64,000 nucleotides of DNA from assembly GCA_009829735.1 (NCBI GenBank), contig CM020618.1, positions 9,701,119-9,765,118 on the forward strand. Direction: 5' to 3'. Below are positions 54,801 to 64,000 of the stretch, piece after piece. Below the pieces are notes generated by a model. That model ran no database searches. It saw nothing but the letters and a program-made list of their open reading frames with translations, and had not been told where the DNA came from. The position numbers and the translations under genes are program-made. The first letter of the stretch is position 1, and every line of letters starts with the position of its first letter. The DNA is from Pyropia yezoensis (lineage: Eukaryota > Rhodophyta > Bangiophyceae > Bangiales > Bangiaceae).

Positions 54801-55799
54801 TGGGTGGAACACCCTCCATGTTCACATGGGCCGAGGAGAGGCGACCGACTTGGCTTGGTGCTTCTCCTTTCCGGACTTCGGGTCGCTACTTGCGCCCGCG
54901 TTGAGGGTGACCGCTACTACCGGTCCCTCATGTTGGTCGATATAGCCGAACTTGGCTCCCGACTTGAAGTACTTGGCCGACGAGCTCAGGTTCATAACCT
55001 GGATCCTCCACGGGACTCCGGCTTTGGAGTCCATCGTGCCAAGGGCAACATGCACTTGGTGCTTGCGAGCAAGACGGGGGTGAAGGTGCACCAACCCGTT
55101 CCCCGTATAATCAGTTACAACGTCAACGTGCGCCACCGAGTTGGGGGGCAACGTGACTTTACGGGCTAAACGCAGGGTAGCAGTAAACCCTTCTCTCACA
55201 GAGCAAACAGGCTTCGACTGTGAGACTGTCACAGGAGCCACAGATTTTCCCTTACCAAGGATGGGGATGGTCTCCCCATTCATCAACTTGACCCAATACT
55301 CAGGGCCACAAATCAAAGGCACTTGTGCTACGACATAAGGGGTACCCAGAAGCAGGGGTACCGATATATTCTCAACTACTCCATAGGTCACGTCGACCTC
55401 ATGGGTCCCCAACCTAGTTGGTAGGGTCACGGCACCAACGATGGGAAGTACCCCACCATTGATATCGATCAGATGGTCAGCTTTAGACCTCCAGCGTTGG
55501 AGTTTCATCTCCTTTGGTAACAGCGACTTGCGTATCAAGGAGGCTCCTGAACCGGTATCAAGTAAGATACGGGCACAGCAGGCACGGCCGGGGGCAAGTT
55601 GCACCCGTCCAGCCACCTGGAAGTTTTCACCCGTCAGCACCGCGATGACCCGACGTGGGTTTACGTTCTTGGGGAGTCCTACCCGAGGTGGGCGGACTCC
55701 CTTAGGTCGCCGCAGTATCCGGCACGGTTGGCTCGTCCTCTTGAACCACTTGGCCGAGGCTGCCGTTGTGAGCTTCGGACGGCCAGCTCCAACGGTCAT
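51817..55799 (-). pseudogene. Pol region of element D
   Basis: Protease, RT with YLDD, RNase H, integrase and chromodomain are recognisable. It is broken about three times. Pol begins with the four-base ATGA overlap with gag (55796-55799). Confidence 0.9.
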
Positions 55800-57763
55800 T
55801 CGTTTCCCGCCGACTTGGCGTCCGAATCTGAGGGCGAAGGGGAAGACGACGAGTCCGAGGACGACGTGTCCGCCTCCTCCGCCGAGGGTGTGGCGACCGC
55901 AACGACCGGTCGCGACCCACCCCCGCGGCTTGAACGTACTTCGTTCGTAGCCGACTTCTTACTCGCATTCCTAACAAGTTGTTGGATGCGTTTACTCAAC
56001 TTGGGGCAATCATATGCCCAGTGTCCATCGGAGTTGCAGTTCCAACACCGATTATCAGTGCCCGGAGGGGTCTTCCCGACTGGGGAAGACGAAGAGGTAC
56101 CCTGGGAAGTTCCCACGGCAGCTACTACCCTCTCGTTTCGGATTCGGCGTGTCTCTCTCAACTCTCTGGCCTGGCGCGCCTCCTCGCGTTCCTTGGCCAA
56201 CTCGGCCTGACGCTCCTGGCGTTGTTCCTCCCGCAGCTTGCGGTAGGCTTCACCTCTGCCGTAGGCGAACCTAGCCAACTCGGCCAGGGTCGCCCGGGCA
56301 GTGTTATGCTCCCGGGTCTCCATCCGGACTGACCAATGGAGTCCCTCCACAAACCGACTCTTCACCACAGCTTGTGGATGAAGAAACCCTCAAAGATTGT
56401 TGAGCTTACGGACTCGCTCCGCAATGGATAACTCGTCCTCAGCCTCTTCCTGATGGGCTTGCGTAAACTCCTCGACTTGAGAAGCCAGCGCTGCTTCATC
56501 AACCATGGCTCTCAACCAGTTGACGAGCTCCAAATAGGACGTCACCTCACCAGCGCCTCCACTTGAGGAACTGGGCATGACGGACATAAGGTCTGTCCGC
56601 AGGTCGCCCTTCGTAAACTCCTGTAGCATATAGAAAGCCATGCCTTCACTTATGGCATTGTCGTAACAGGCTTTTGTGAAACGACGCAGAAACTCAAAGA
56701 CACGGAGGGGGGGAGTTCCATCCCACTCCGCTTTGTGCCCAAAAGAATGAAGTGCATTCTTCTTGGCACGGCCCATGGCTCGGGCCTGGACAGGACCATA
56801 AGCCACCGACTTGTTGTGGAGGGCGTAGGTCTCACAATCAAAGATCCTCTGGTAATCCGGGTTGGCTACCTGGATCTTGGGCGGCACCTCACGTTGAGGG
56901 AACAGCCGCTGTGGCACAGGGGTAAGTTGACCCTCTGTGCCTGTAGTCTGGCGCGGCGAGCTTGGTGTAGCCGCCGGCGTTTCCGAGGGAAACTCCCCCG
57001 TGAAGGGCGTACGCCCCAACGAGAATGGTGTGGCTCCCTCGTTGGGAGCCACAGGGGTCGCCCCCTGTTCGGGGCGGCCCGAGATAGGCGTAAGGAGGAC
57101 CTCCCCCTGCGCCTGCGGGCTCGAAATCCCCAATCCGGTCTGGACATTAAGGCCATCTGTCAAACTCGCCACAATCTGATTCAGAATAGTATTCGTCATC
57201 GTGACCACCAGGTCCGGCAAAGTCTGCCGCAACACATTGGTCGCCTCCCGACGGACAGTTTCCGCGAGGAGTGGATTGTCGACTCCAGTTGAGTCTTGGT
57301 CCGCCTCCGGGAGTCCACCTGAGGGGTAACCACGATCCTCAGGGGTCTCAACCGGGGGCATGGGCGCGAGCCCATCGCCGACCAACGGAGGTCCGCCGTC
57401 CTCCAAAAGCCTAGTTAGCGACGGCTCCAAGCCAAAGTTGGCTCCAACCCGAGTGGAACCCGCGGGGACAGTCCTCACACCTTGGGACGTTCCCGTTGAG
57501 TGTACCACACGGTGGCCAGACTTCGGCCCACCCACATCAGAAGTGTCACTCGAGTGAACTCCCGACTGAGTCGGGGTGGCCTGTTGCCCACCCGCACTTC
57601 CAGTCCAGCTGGCTTGAGGGACCTCCAGTCCCTCTGCGACCCCAGGTAAACCCACCTGTGTCTCACCAGTTTTCGAAGGCACTGAAGTACGTGCGTCACC
57701 CGTGTACTCCCCGGACGACGGGGGGTCCGAACCGGCCATGTTGGCTGACGATCCGTATGACAC
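55796..57763 (-). pseudogene. Gag region of element D
   Basis: Capsid-like region, Arg/Glu coiled coil and CCHC knuckle (CWNCNSDGHWAYDC) are present. It is broken about once. Confidence 0.9.
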
Positions 57764-57858
57764 GGTCCAAGTCCACCGTTCCTCTGAGACAGAGCGCCCC
57801 GTACACCCGGGTGCACCCGGAGGTAAAGTTTACCTCTGTACCCTGCTGCTCCACCAAA

Positions 57859-58327
57859 TGTGGCAAAAACCTCTCGCAAACGCGACACCCAAGTTGGGGC
57901 GGTGTACAAGGGCTGCCTCACGTGTCGGGGGAACCGGAAGATGTGCAAGTCGCGCACACTCTATCCCTGTTGTGGGGCAATCCCCCCACTGACAAACAAG
58001 AAGATGGTGTGTGGTCCAACAGTTTCTTGGTCGGGACGGGGAAGCAGGGCCAAGCCCCGCTGTCCCTCCCCTTATCCCCCCAGGGTCCCCTCAGAATCTC
58101 GCCACTCAGAATCTCCCACCCCAGCACCTGCCCACCGGGCCACACGAAAATTCAAGACGATAAATGCAGAAAACCCTCCAATCCAAGTTGGATTTACTAC
58201 AAAGCTAACTATCCCAAACTTAGGGAATATGGACCCAAATGCAGGGGGAGGAACGGGTCAGGCTAGTGGCCTGCCGCCCCTTGCATGGCACGTGTTGCCC
58301 CCCTACCTGGGGGGCAATACTGCCACA
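57859..58327 (-). repeat. LTR of element D (5' in element orientation)
   Basis: 469 bp with the usual ends. It is preceded, on the inner side, by the tRNA-Ala-like primer-binding site, and followed by AATAT. Confidence 0.95.
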
Positions 58328-58332
58328 AATAT
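58328..58332. repeat. Target-site duplication AATAT, right
   Basis: Matches 48950-48954 exactly. Confidence 0.92.
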
Positions 58333-60408
58333 CTCACCTCTGGCAAAAGACTGCTGTTTCGTACGCCGTCTTTGCTTAGTTATCGGCCGATATCGTGTGC
58401 AAGAGGAAGCTGTGGGACGGCGCACAAGCGGCATCGCAAGTGGAAACAAGTCTCTTTCCCAAATTCCGCGACGCCCGATTAGAGGGCACAGCGACGCGGA
58501 CCACAAGAGTCGCCGTACACCCCCGCGGTTGCATTTCTGTCTGCGTGGGGAAGTCAGGCACAACAGTTAGACCAGGTTTGTCCAGTTGGATGACGACCAT
58601 ATTCACGCCTCGTCCACCGGCGGTGTGCAGCTGTCGGAGGGCTGTCCGCCATCGGTGCGGGACGGCAGGGCATCCCTGGCAGGGAGCGGTGCGCCTGCTG
58701 GGGGCGGCGGTATGTCGCTGTCGGGGGGCGGTGCGTCAGATTTGGGTGGCGGTGCCCGTGGATGGTGGTGTCGTGCCGCAGGCGCCTGTAAATGGCCTGC
58801 CGTTTGCCATCGGCTCTGCTCCGTCGCCGGGCCGCGCTGCACCCGTGGGCGCCGCCTGTGGTTCCAATGGGGCTGCCTTAAGCTACTCCTTGGGCCCTGG
58901 TGCCTGCCAGTGGGGTCGTCGTCCGGTGGTAGTGGGACCCTGTCGGCGGGCCCCACCGCACCGAGGCTGTCGGCAGGTGAGGCCCCGGAGGGAGGCGGTG
59001 CGGCGCTGCCGGCAGGCTGGTCGGTCTCGTTGAGTGTGCCGCCCTATGCTGCAGGGATGGCGCCCTCATCGACCCGGCTCCGGTTTGATAAACCGCGGGT
59101 TAGATTCCCGTGGGAGGTGGAGGGACCTCTGTTGTTAACAAGACTCAGGACTCGTCGAGACCGGCTCCCTGACTACCGCGGCGACGCTCTGGTCGGCCTC
59201 GAGAGAGTGTGGCTCCCACGTCTGCCGTTGCCCCGGTCAGCGCATCTGGCGCTGCCGGTGGTGACGCGGGTGTGAGTGGGAGTGGAGCGTCTCCGGGTAC
59301 GGCGATGCGTCACCGGATACGTCGTATGTGCTCTCCGCTAATTCGGCCAAGGGAGACCACGACCCCCCGGGATTGCGCCTCTGGGGGTCTCCCCCCCGGT
59401 CCCCCCAGGATCATGTGGTACCCCCAGGATTGGGATTATTCATAATGCAGCTCCATGATCAGCCATGGACCTGCTTCTGTTCATGGGCTCCGTCCTCCCC
59501 TCCACGGTCGCCAAGACTTGACCGACTCGTGCATTCCGTGCAGTATACAGCCAACGCCGCCGGCACGCCCCGGCCACCTGGCCGATCACCTCCCTGGCGC
59601 ACGCCCCCCACCTCGAATTGCCTGCGCCATGGCGATCATCAATTCCGCGCAATGAGGGGGTGGGGGGGGGGGGAGGGGTACGCTTCTTAAGGGGGACGAT
59701 TGTAGCTCCTCTTGATCAGACCTCCTTTGATCCTATCTCGCTGTTGCATTCCTTGCTATCCAAGGCAGTATTGCAGACAGCACCGTCTCGAGATGGCGCT
59801 ACATGCAGTCTTTCCTTTCATGATTGGCGATTCAGTCAGGCCAGCTTTGCCGTCGTTGTCATCCGCGAGACCGATGACATATGACCTATCACCGCCAATC
59901 AGCTTCGTCGGCAAAGTTTCACGCACTGCGGAATGGATGGCGTCCTCATGGTGTGCCTTTTACAGCGTTGCTCGCCTCGCGCGCTCGAAACCCCGTGGTA
60001 GAGAGAGCGAGATCGACATGACTCCCCGAATCTCGCTACTGCGCGGCCACGGGTAGCCACACATGACCGCGAGGTGAAGAGGGGCCGTCGAGGGCCCTTC
60101 ACACTCCAGCCCGGTGGACGCGGGTGGTCGTTCCCACTTCAAACACAGCGCTTCATCTCGAAGCTTCAGTCAGGACCCGGCTGGTCCTAGTTAAAAGCAG
60201 GTTGTGCTTCTCATTGGAAGAAGCGGCAAACTCTTTCGTACCTTACCCACGAAATTACACAATAGGTTACATTAGCGCCTGCTAAGAATGCCAGGTTGCC
60301 TCGTAGGACACGAGCCTGGACTTCGACAGCCACATTTTGCAACTCTTCTTGTCAATTCGAGACTGTTTGGTGAAAACTTTCTCAACAAGCATAATGACAT
60401 TGATAAAA
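58333..60408. other. Unassigned gene-poor region
   Basis: Frames up to about 230 codons exist (for example 58586-59275 plus) but none shows a domain or convincing texture. A G run lies near 59652-59675. Confidence 0.35.
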
Positions 60409-60456
60409 CATGACATGGACATTGTGCATGCCATCATGACATGGACATTGTGCATG
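60409..60456. repeat. 22-bp direct repeat
   Basis: CATGACATGGACATTGTGCATG occurs at 60409-60430 and again at 60435-60456, four bases apart. Confidence 0.85.
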
Positions 60457-60480
60457 TATTGTTCCATCCAAAGCTGAGTG

Positions 60481-60933
60481 TTGCAGTTCTCCCAATTATG
60501 GCCGATCTGGACAAGAACAACAATGGATGAACGATTTTGTGAGCCAATCGTGTGCTCTCAGCTGAGGGCGAGCCAATCGCGTGCTCTTGGGGCCCGATTG
60601 CTCTAAGCTGATGACTGGTGCAGCTCCAGTGGGCCTCGTACCGATGGCTGATTGTTCGAAACGCTGTTGTTCTCTCGGCTAGGATCGCCGGAGATTCTCC
60701 CCACCTAGGCTCGTTACTCTCTGGAACAGCAGTCCAGCTTGTCTCGGGTGATTTTTCGACTCGGGTTCTCCCCTCCACGTGCTCAGAGTCCCGGGATACT
60801 CGCAGATCGCACTGTTTGCACAACAATGGAGGCTGACTCGGAGCTCTCATTGGGCAGAGAGGCACCCTGTGAGGCATGTCATAGGTCAGTGGACTGTTGT
60901 TGTCCCGATCGGCCAACATTGGGAGAACTGCAA
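60481..60933. mobile_element. MITE-like element with terminal inverted repeats
   Basis: The first 43 bp (from TTGCAGTTCTCCCAAT) match the reverse complement of the last 41 bp (60893-60933) at about 85%. The 453-bp body has no transposase frame. It includes an internal direct repeat, GAGCCAATCG(T/C)GTGCTCT (about 60540 and 60568). No target duplication is evident. Confidence 0.6.
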
Positions 60934-62404
60934 TACGATGAATTTTAAGTGCCGTTTCAGATGAGCAAGCTCGGCAAGTAACGATGAGACGAAGAGGGGC
61001 GCGCGGGCCCGGTTGAGGGGAGACTTCCTATAAGAAGAGGGCGGCAGGGTGCCATGCACCGTGCGTCTGTGCTCAGGACAGACGTCACCTTCCAACAGCA
61101 CCGTAGGCGGTGATCTGCCTTGTCACCATGTCAAGCCGCCTACCCCCCGCCCTCCCCACCCCTCGGCACCCCCACCTCACCAAGTGATGGTGCGCCGTCC
61201 CCGAGCTCCTGCATTCGCTCGCCCTCCTCCGCCGTCGCCGCCCGGCGCGCTCCTCGACTTTCATAATCTCAACTTGCCGCCGAGCGCTGCTCACCGGATC
61301 CCGCCGTGCGCACCCGTGGCCGCTCCAGCAGCTGGAGCTCCTCCGCCCCATTGATCGCGTGCATTCCCCCCGAGGCGTCTGCGGGGGTGCCATCGCTGGG
61401 ACGCGGTGGCGGTCACCGCTGCCGCTGTTGCTACCGTCGGCTCGTACGCGGGCGAGAGGGCCGTGAATCGTGGAAGTTCGGGAGGGCTGCCGACCGACCT
61501 TGAGGTCGTTAGTAAAAATCTGATGCCTTTTTTAAACATCTCTTTTTTTTTTACTCTGAAGCTGACAAGCACCCACCAAAGTAGGTCAGCCTGAGGCCGC
61601 GCCTGTCCTATCTCACCCGCTTCTGTCCCTTCCGCCGACGCTTTAACGGGTCTCGTGATGAGGTACCGCGCCCCCGCCTCGGGCGTGCCTCGGTGGGCAG
61701 GGGGTTGGGGGGGGTACATATAACCTCCCATCCCGACTAGTGGGCGAGGGGTGCACCGGCCGCCGACGGCCGGCACGTGACTTTTCCCTCGCGCCCTTCC
61801 ACGGACCCGGCTTGTAGCCCCGCATTCGTCCACTCAAGTGCGATGCACAAATTTCCCCATTGGCGGTGGGGACACATCTTCCCCGTCGCCCTGAACAACA
61901 GGGGCTGCGACTTCCCGAGCCTTCTGACGGCCGGGATGTTCGGCTTCTGACGCCATGGTCAATAAACTGATTCAAACGGCAGACGCGATTCTTGAGTGCC
62001 CGGAGTAACCGGGGCAGGGGCAGGGAGAGGGGCAAACTTGGGGGGGGGGAGTGGCTGGAGGGGAGGGTTGGCTGTCGTTGCCACTCGCGGAGGGTGCCAG
62101 GGGGGGGGTCGTCGCTGAAAGAGATGGTCCGGGGTGTTGGGGCGTGCGGGATTACGGGCCATGGCTGGGAGGGGCTCCGACCAGCGCGTTTGGACATCCA
62201 CTCCTGCCAAGGAGAAGGGGGTGCCACGGCGCCTCTGTCTGCGGAGGGGCGGGCGGGCCGCCCGCGTATTTTCTTCAAGGGATGCGTGTATCTCACTGCC
62301 ACGCAGCCCTCTGGCTCGCGCTAGGCCCTGTCGCAATATGAATGACCGTATTGAAACCCCAACTTAGGGGGACTACTTCTAATCCGTATCCGCCAAGTTG
62401 GGAG
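60934..62404. other. Unassigned
   Basis: No gene is recognised. About 61130-61180 is C-rich and a T run lies near 61541-61550. Confidence 0.35.
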
Positions 62405-62700
62405 TTCGCTTTGGTTACAGTATCTACGAGTTACGTGCAAAGTAGCCTCTCACAGCCGTTGTCCAGGCGCGCTCGTTCGACTATTTGCCTTCTGGAACTC
62501 CGCCCGATTGGCTCAGAGGCGCGAAACAGATGCGAATCGAGCCTGTTCCGGGAAGGTAGCCCGCCTTGTTCCCACAGTGCTTGACCTTCTTCGACCGTCC
62601 GATGGAAGATCCGTGACATAAGAGAGCCTCGAAATGTCAGATCCCGGAATATCTCGGTAACATTTCTGACACGTGTGCCACGGAGGCTCTTTTTTCCGGA
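62405..62700 (-). repeat. Dispersed repeat, copy 2
   Basis: Inverted relative to copy 1 at 47800-48165. On the minus strand it encodes the conserved string DGRRRSSTVGTRRATFPEQARFASVSR, comparable with DGRKVSSSLGAGRATFSELARFAPVSR in copy 1. Confidence 0.6.
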
Positions 62701-64000
62701 ATATTGATAAGTAATATGAACCTGTCTGGGCCGATCCGGCCGCTTTATCGGAAATACTTACGGGTGTGGCACGTGATCGCTCATTGCGCCGCGTGGCCAT
62801 CTTTGTAGAAGTACAGTGTGCAAATGGTCGGTTTTGCTTCCACGCAGAAACGGCGGCGAAAAGGCTGGCAAGTGTCGCAAGAGGAAGCGCCGGCGCCCGC
62901 CGCGGGCGCTCGAAGAGCTGCATGCGCTCTACCCCCCTGTGCCGACCCCACTAATCAGCGCGCCAGGCTCGATCGTGCTCTCCACCAACAAACCACTTTG
63001 TCCACGAACCCAAGCCCATCGGTCAACGCGTCTGCGTCTGCCGGCATGGGTATCGCCAACTGCCCTCGGAGCATGAATAAGCGACGCGGACGTTGGCGTC
63101 GACGGCGGACGCTCTTGACTCTGTGGTCCTTGATGGTGACCATAGCATCGGCCGCTGAGAGATGTACTGTACTGGGTGTGCGAGATTGGGCCGGAAGTCG
63201 GTACCAATATTCTGGATACTCGGGCTAAGTAGGCCCGACCGAAAGCCGAAATTCACCCGACCCACTGTGGTGAAATTCGTTGACAATTGAACGGAAATTC
63301 GACTTGGACTTCCGGCAAGCTAGCGCAGAGTATTGCAGCTTGTTTATTGTCTCTCGGGACTCTTGTGTCGGGGCCAGACGGATTTTCTTCGTTTGTATGC
63401 TTGACGTGAGGAGTGCTTTGATTGGTTTGTTTGAGTGTCCGTTTTCTGAGTGTTTAGAGGGTTTTGCGTGAGCATGTGAGGAGGGTTGATGAGGAGGGCC
63501 AGCAAGGAGGGGAGGCCCCACCTTGGCTGCTCAAGCAAGTAAACACCGTCTGGCTCCGACACATCTTGTTCGTGCCCTGGTGAGTTGACCCAATCACCAC
63601 ACGCAAGACGCGTGATCGGCGGTTTGAGGTGCTTGCTTCCGGTGTCGCCAGTTGGGATATCGGCAGTACTCGTCCTCCTTCCCTCACTCGGGGTTGGTGG
63701 TTGGGAGTACTGCTACACTGGGGAGAGGCGTAGTACAAGAGTGTTCGGTGTTGCGGGGGTGAGCGGATGGTCCTCCGAGAGGGACACGGGCGCGAGCCGC
63801 GCTCACTCAAACTTGACTGAGTGGGCGAGCGGAAGAGCGGCTGATCTGTGGTCCGCAGCAATACACAGCGCTGTCGTGGAGTCCGTGTTGGCAAACGAGC
63901 TCAGGCACAGAGCGTGTGCCGCCCCCTCATCCGGTAGAACGCCGGCGACCCTTCGCCGGAGCACGAGCAAACCGGGGGCCGACGCCTGCCCTTCATCTTC
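62701..64000. other. Unassigned right edge
   Basis: No gene, RNA or repeat is recognised with confidence. Confidence 0.35.

Larger units (their letters stand above)
48955..58327 (-). mobile_element. Element D: full-length but broken Ty3/gypsy chromovirus
   Basis: The element is 9373 bp in minus orientation, with 469-bp LTRs at both ends and an AATAT target duplication. It holds gag, pol and the antisense ORF in the same plan as element A. The two LTRs differ at about five positions (near 1%), making this older than A. About five breaks are spread over the three frames. Confidence 0.94.

Noticed and set aside
59070-59135. tRNA-like stretch with a possible GAT anticodon loop and T-arm-like sequence
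   Set aside because: The anticodon stem pairs over only four bases, the T-loop lacks the usual TTCGA core, there is almost no variable region and no acceptor stem can be formed.
58586-59275. 229-codon frame to the right of element D
   Set aside because: Gly/Arg/Pro-rich texture without motif, in a region with similar frames on several strands.
1-64000. CRISPR array, bacterial operon or prophage
   Set aside because: No regularly spaced repeats of that kind; the gene and transposon families are eukaryotic.

Overview
This window looks like nuclear DNA of a GC-rich eukaryote. The three recognisable host genes are long, open and apparently intronless, with Gly/Ala/Pro runs encoded by GGC/GCC repeats. 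The intergenic DNA is packed with transposons. That mix fits a bangiophyte red alga (Porphyra/Pyropia-like) better than an animal, land plant or ascomycete, but no gene here proves the lineage, so this is an inference.

Layout. (1) 1-11.6 kb: a whole-looking Ty3/gypsy chromovirus (element A, 199-9577) with identical LTRs, inserted with a GTCCC target duplication into a fragment of a relative (element B). (2) 11.9-13.0 kb: decayed hAT transposase. (3) 13-17.3 kb: unassigned sequence with a 250-bp inverted repeat pair (14994-15248 and 15841-16084). (4) 17.3-32.7 kb: a Tc1/mariner-IS630-type DDE transposase gene split by a 13.9-kb composite LTR insertion (LTR-C1-LTR-C2-LTR) flanked by GCCGT. C1 is near full length with about three breaks; C2 is an internally deleted derivative. 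(5) 34.5-45.5 kb: the host island, with an AVL9-like DENN-type trafficking protein (+), a CobW/COG0523-like protein with a degenerate GTPase domain (-), and methylenetetrahydrofolate reductase (-). (6) 45985-47000: a complete-ended non-autonomous hAT element with 8-bp target duplication, carrying only a BED zinc-finger reading frame. (7) 48955-58327: a fourth chromovirus copy (element D, AATAT duplication, about five breaks). (8) 58.3-64 kb: gene-poor sequence with a MITE-like inverted-repeat element and a dispersed repeat shared with 47.8-48.2 kb.

All copies of the LTR family share one plan: 5' LTR, gag, pol (PR-RT-RNaseH-INT-chromodomain) overlapping gag by four bases, then a long open reading frame on the opposite strand between pol and the 3' LTR. 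That antisense protein (about 647 residues, Trp-rich core, Arg/Ser-rich tail) resembles no family I know and is retained in every copy.

The most unexpected signal is not a gene. The family is studded with small perfect hairpins of unrelated stems (4-11 bp) that all enclose a five-base loop of the form N-A-(G/C)-T-N. I count 25 distinct ones in element A where about one is expected by chance. They occur in LTR, gag, pol, antisense ORF and untranslated parts, in all three codon phases, and copies differ in the loop while keeping the stem. This family of hairpins together with the antisense ORF is the best candidate for an undescribed system here.
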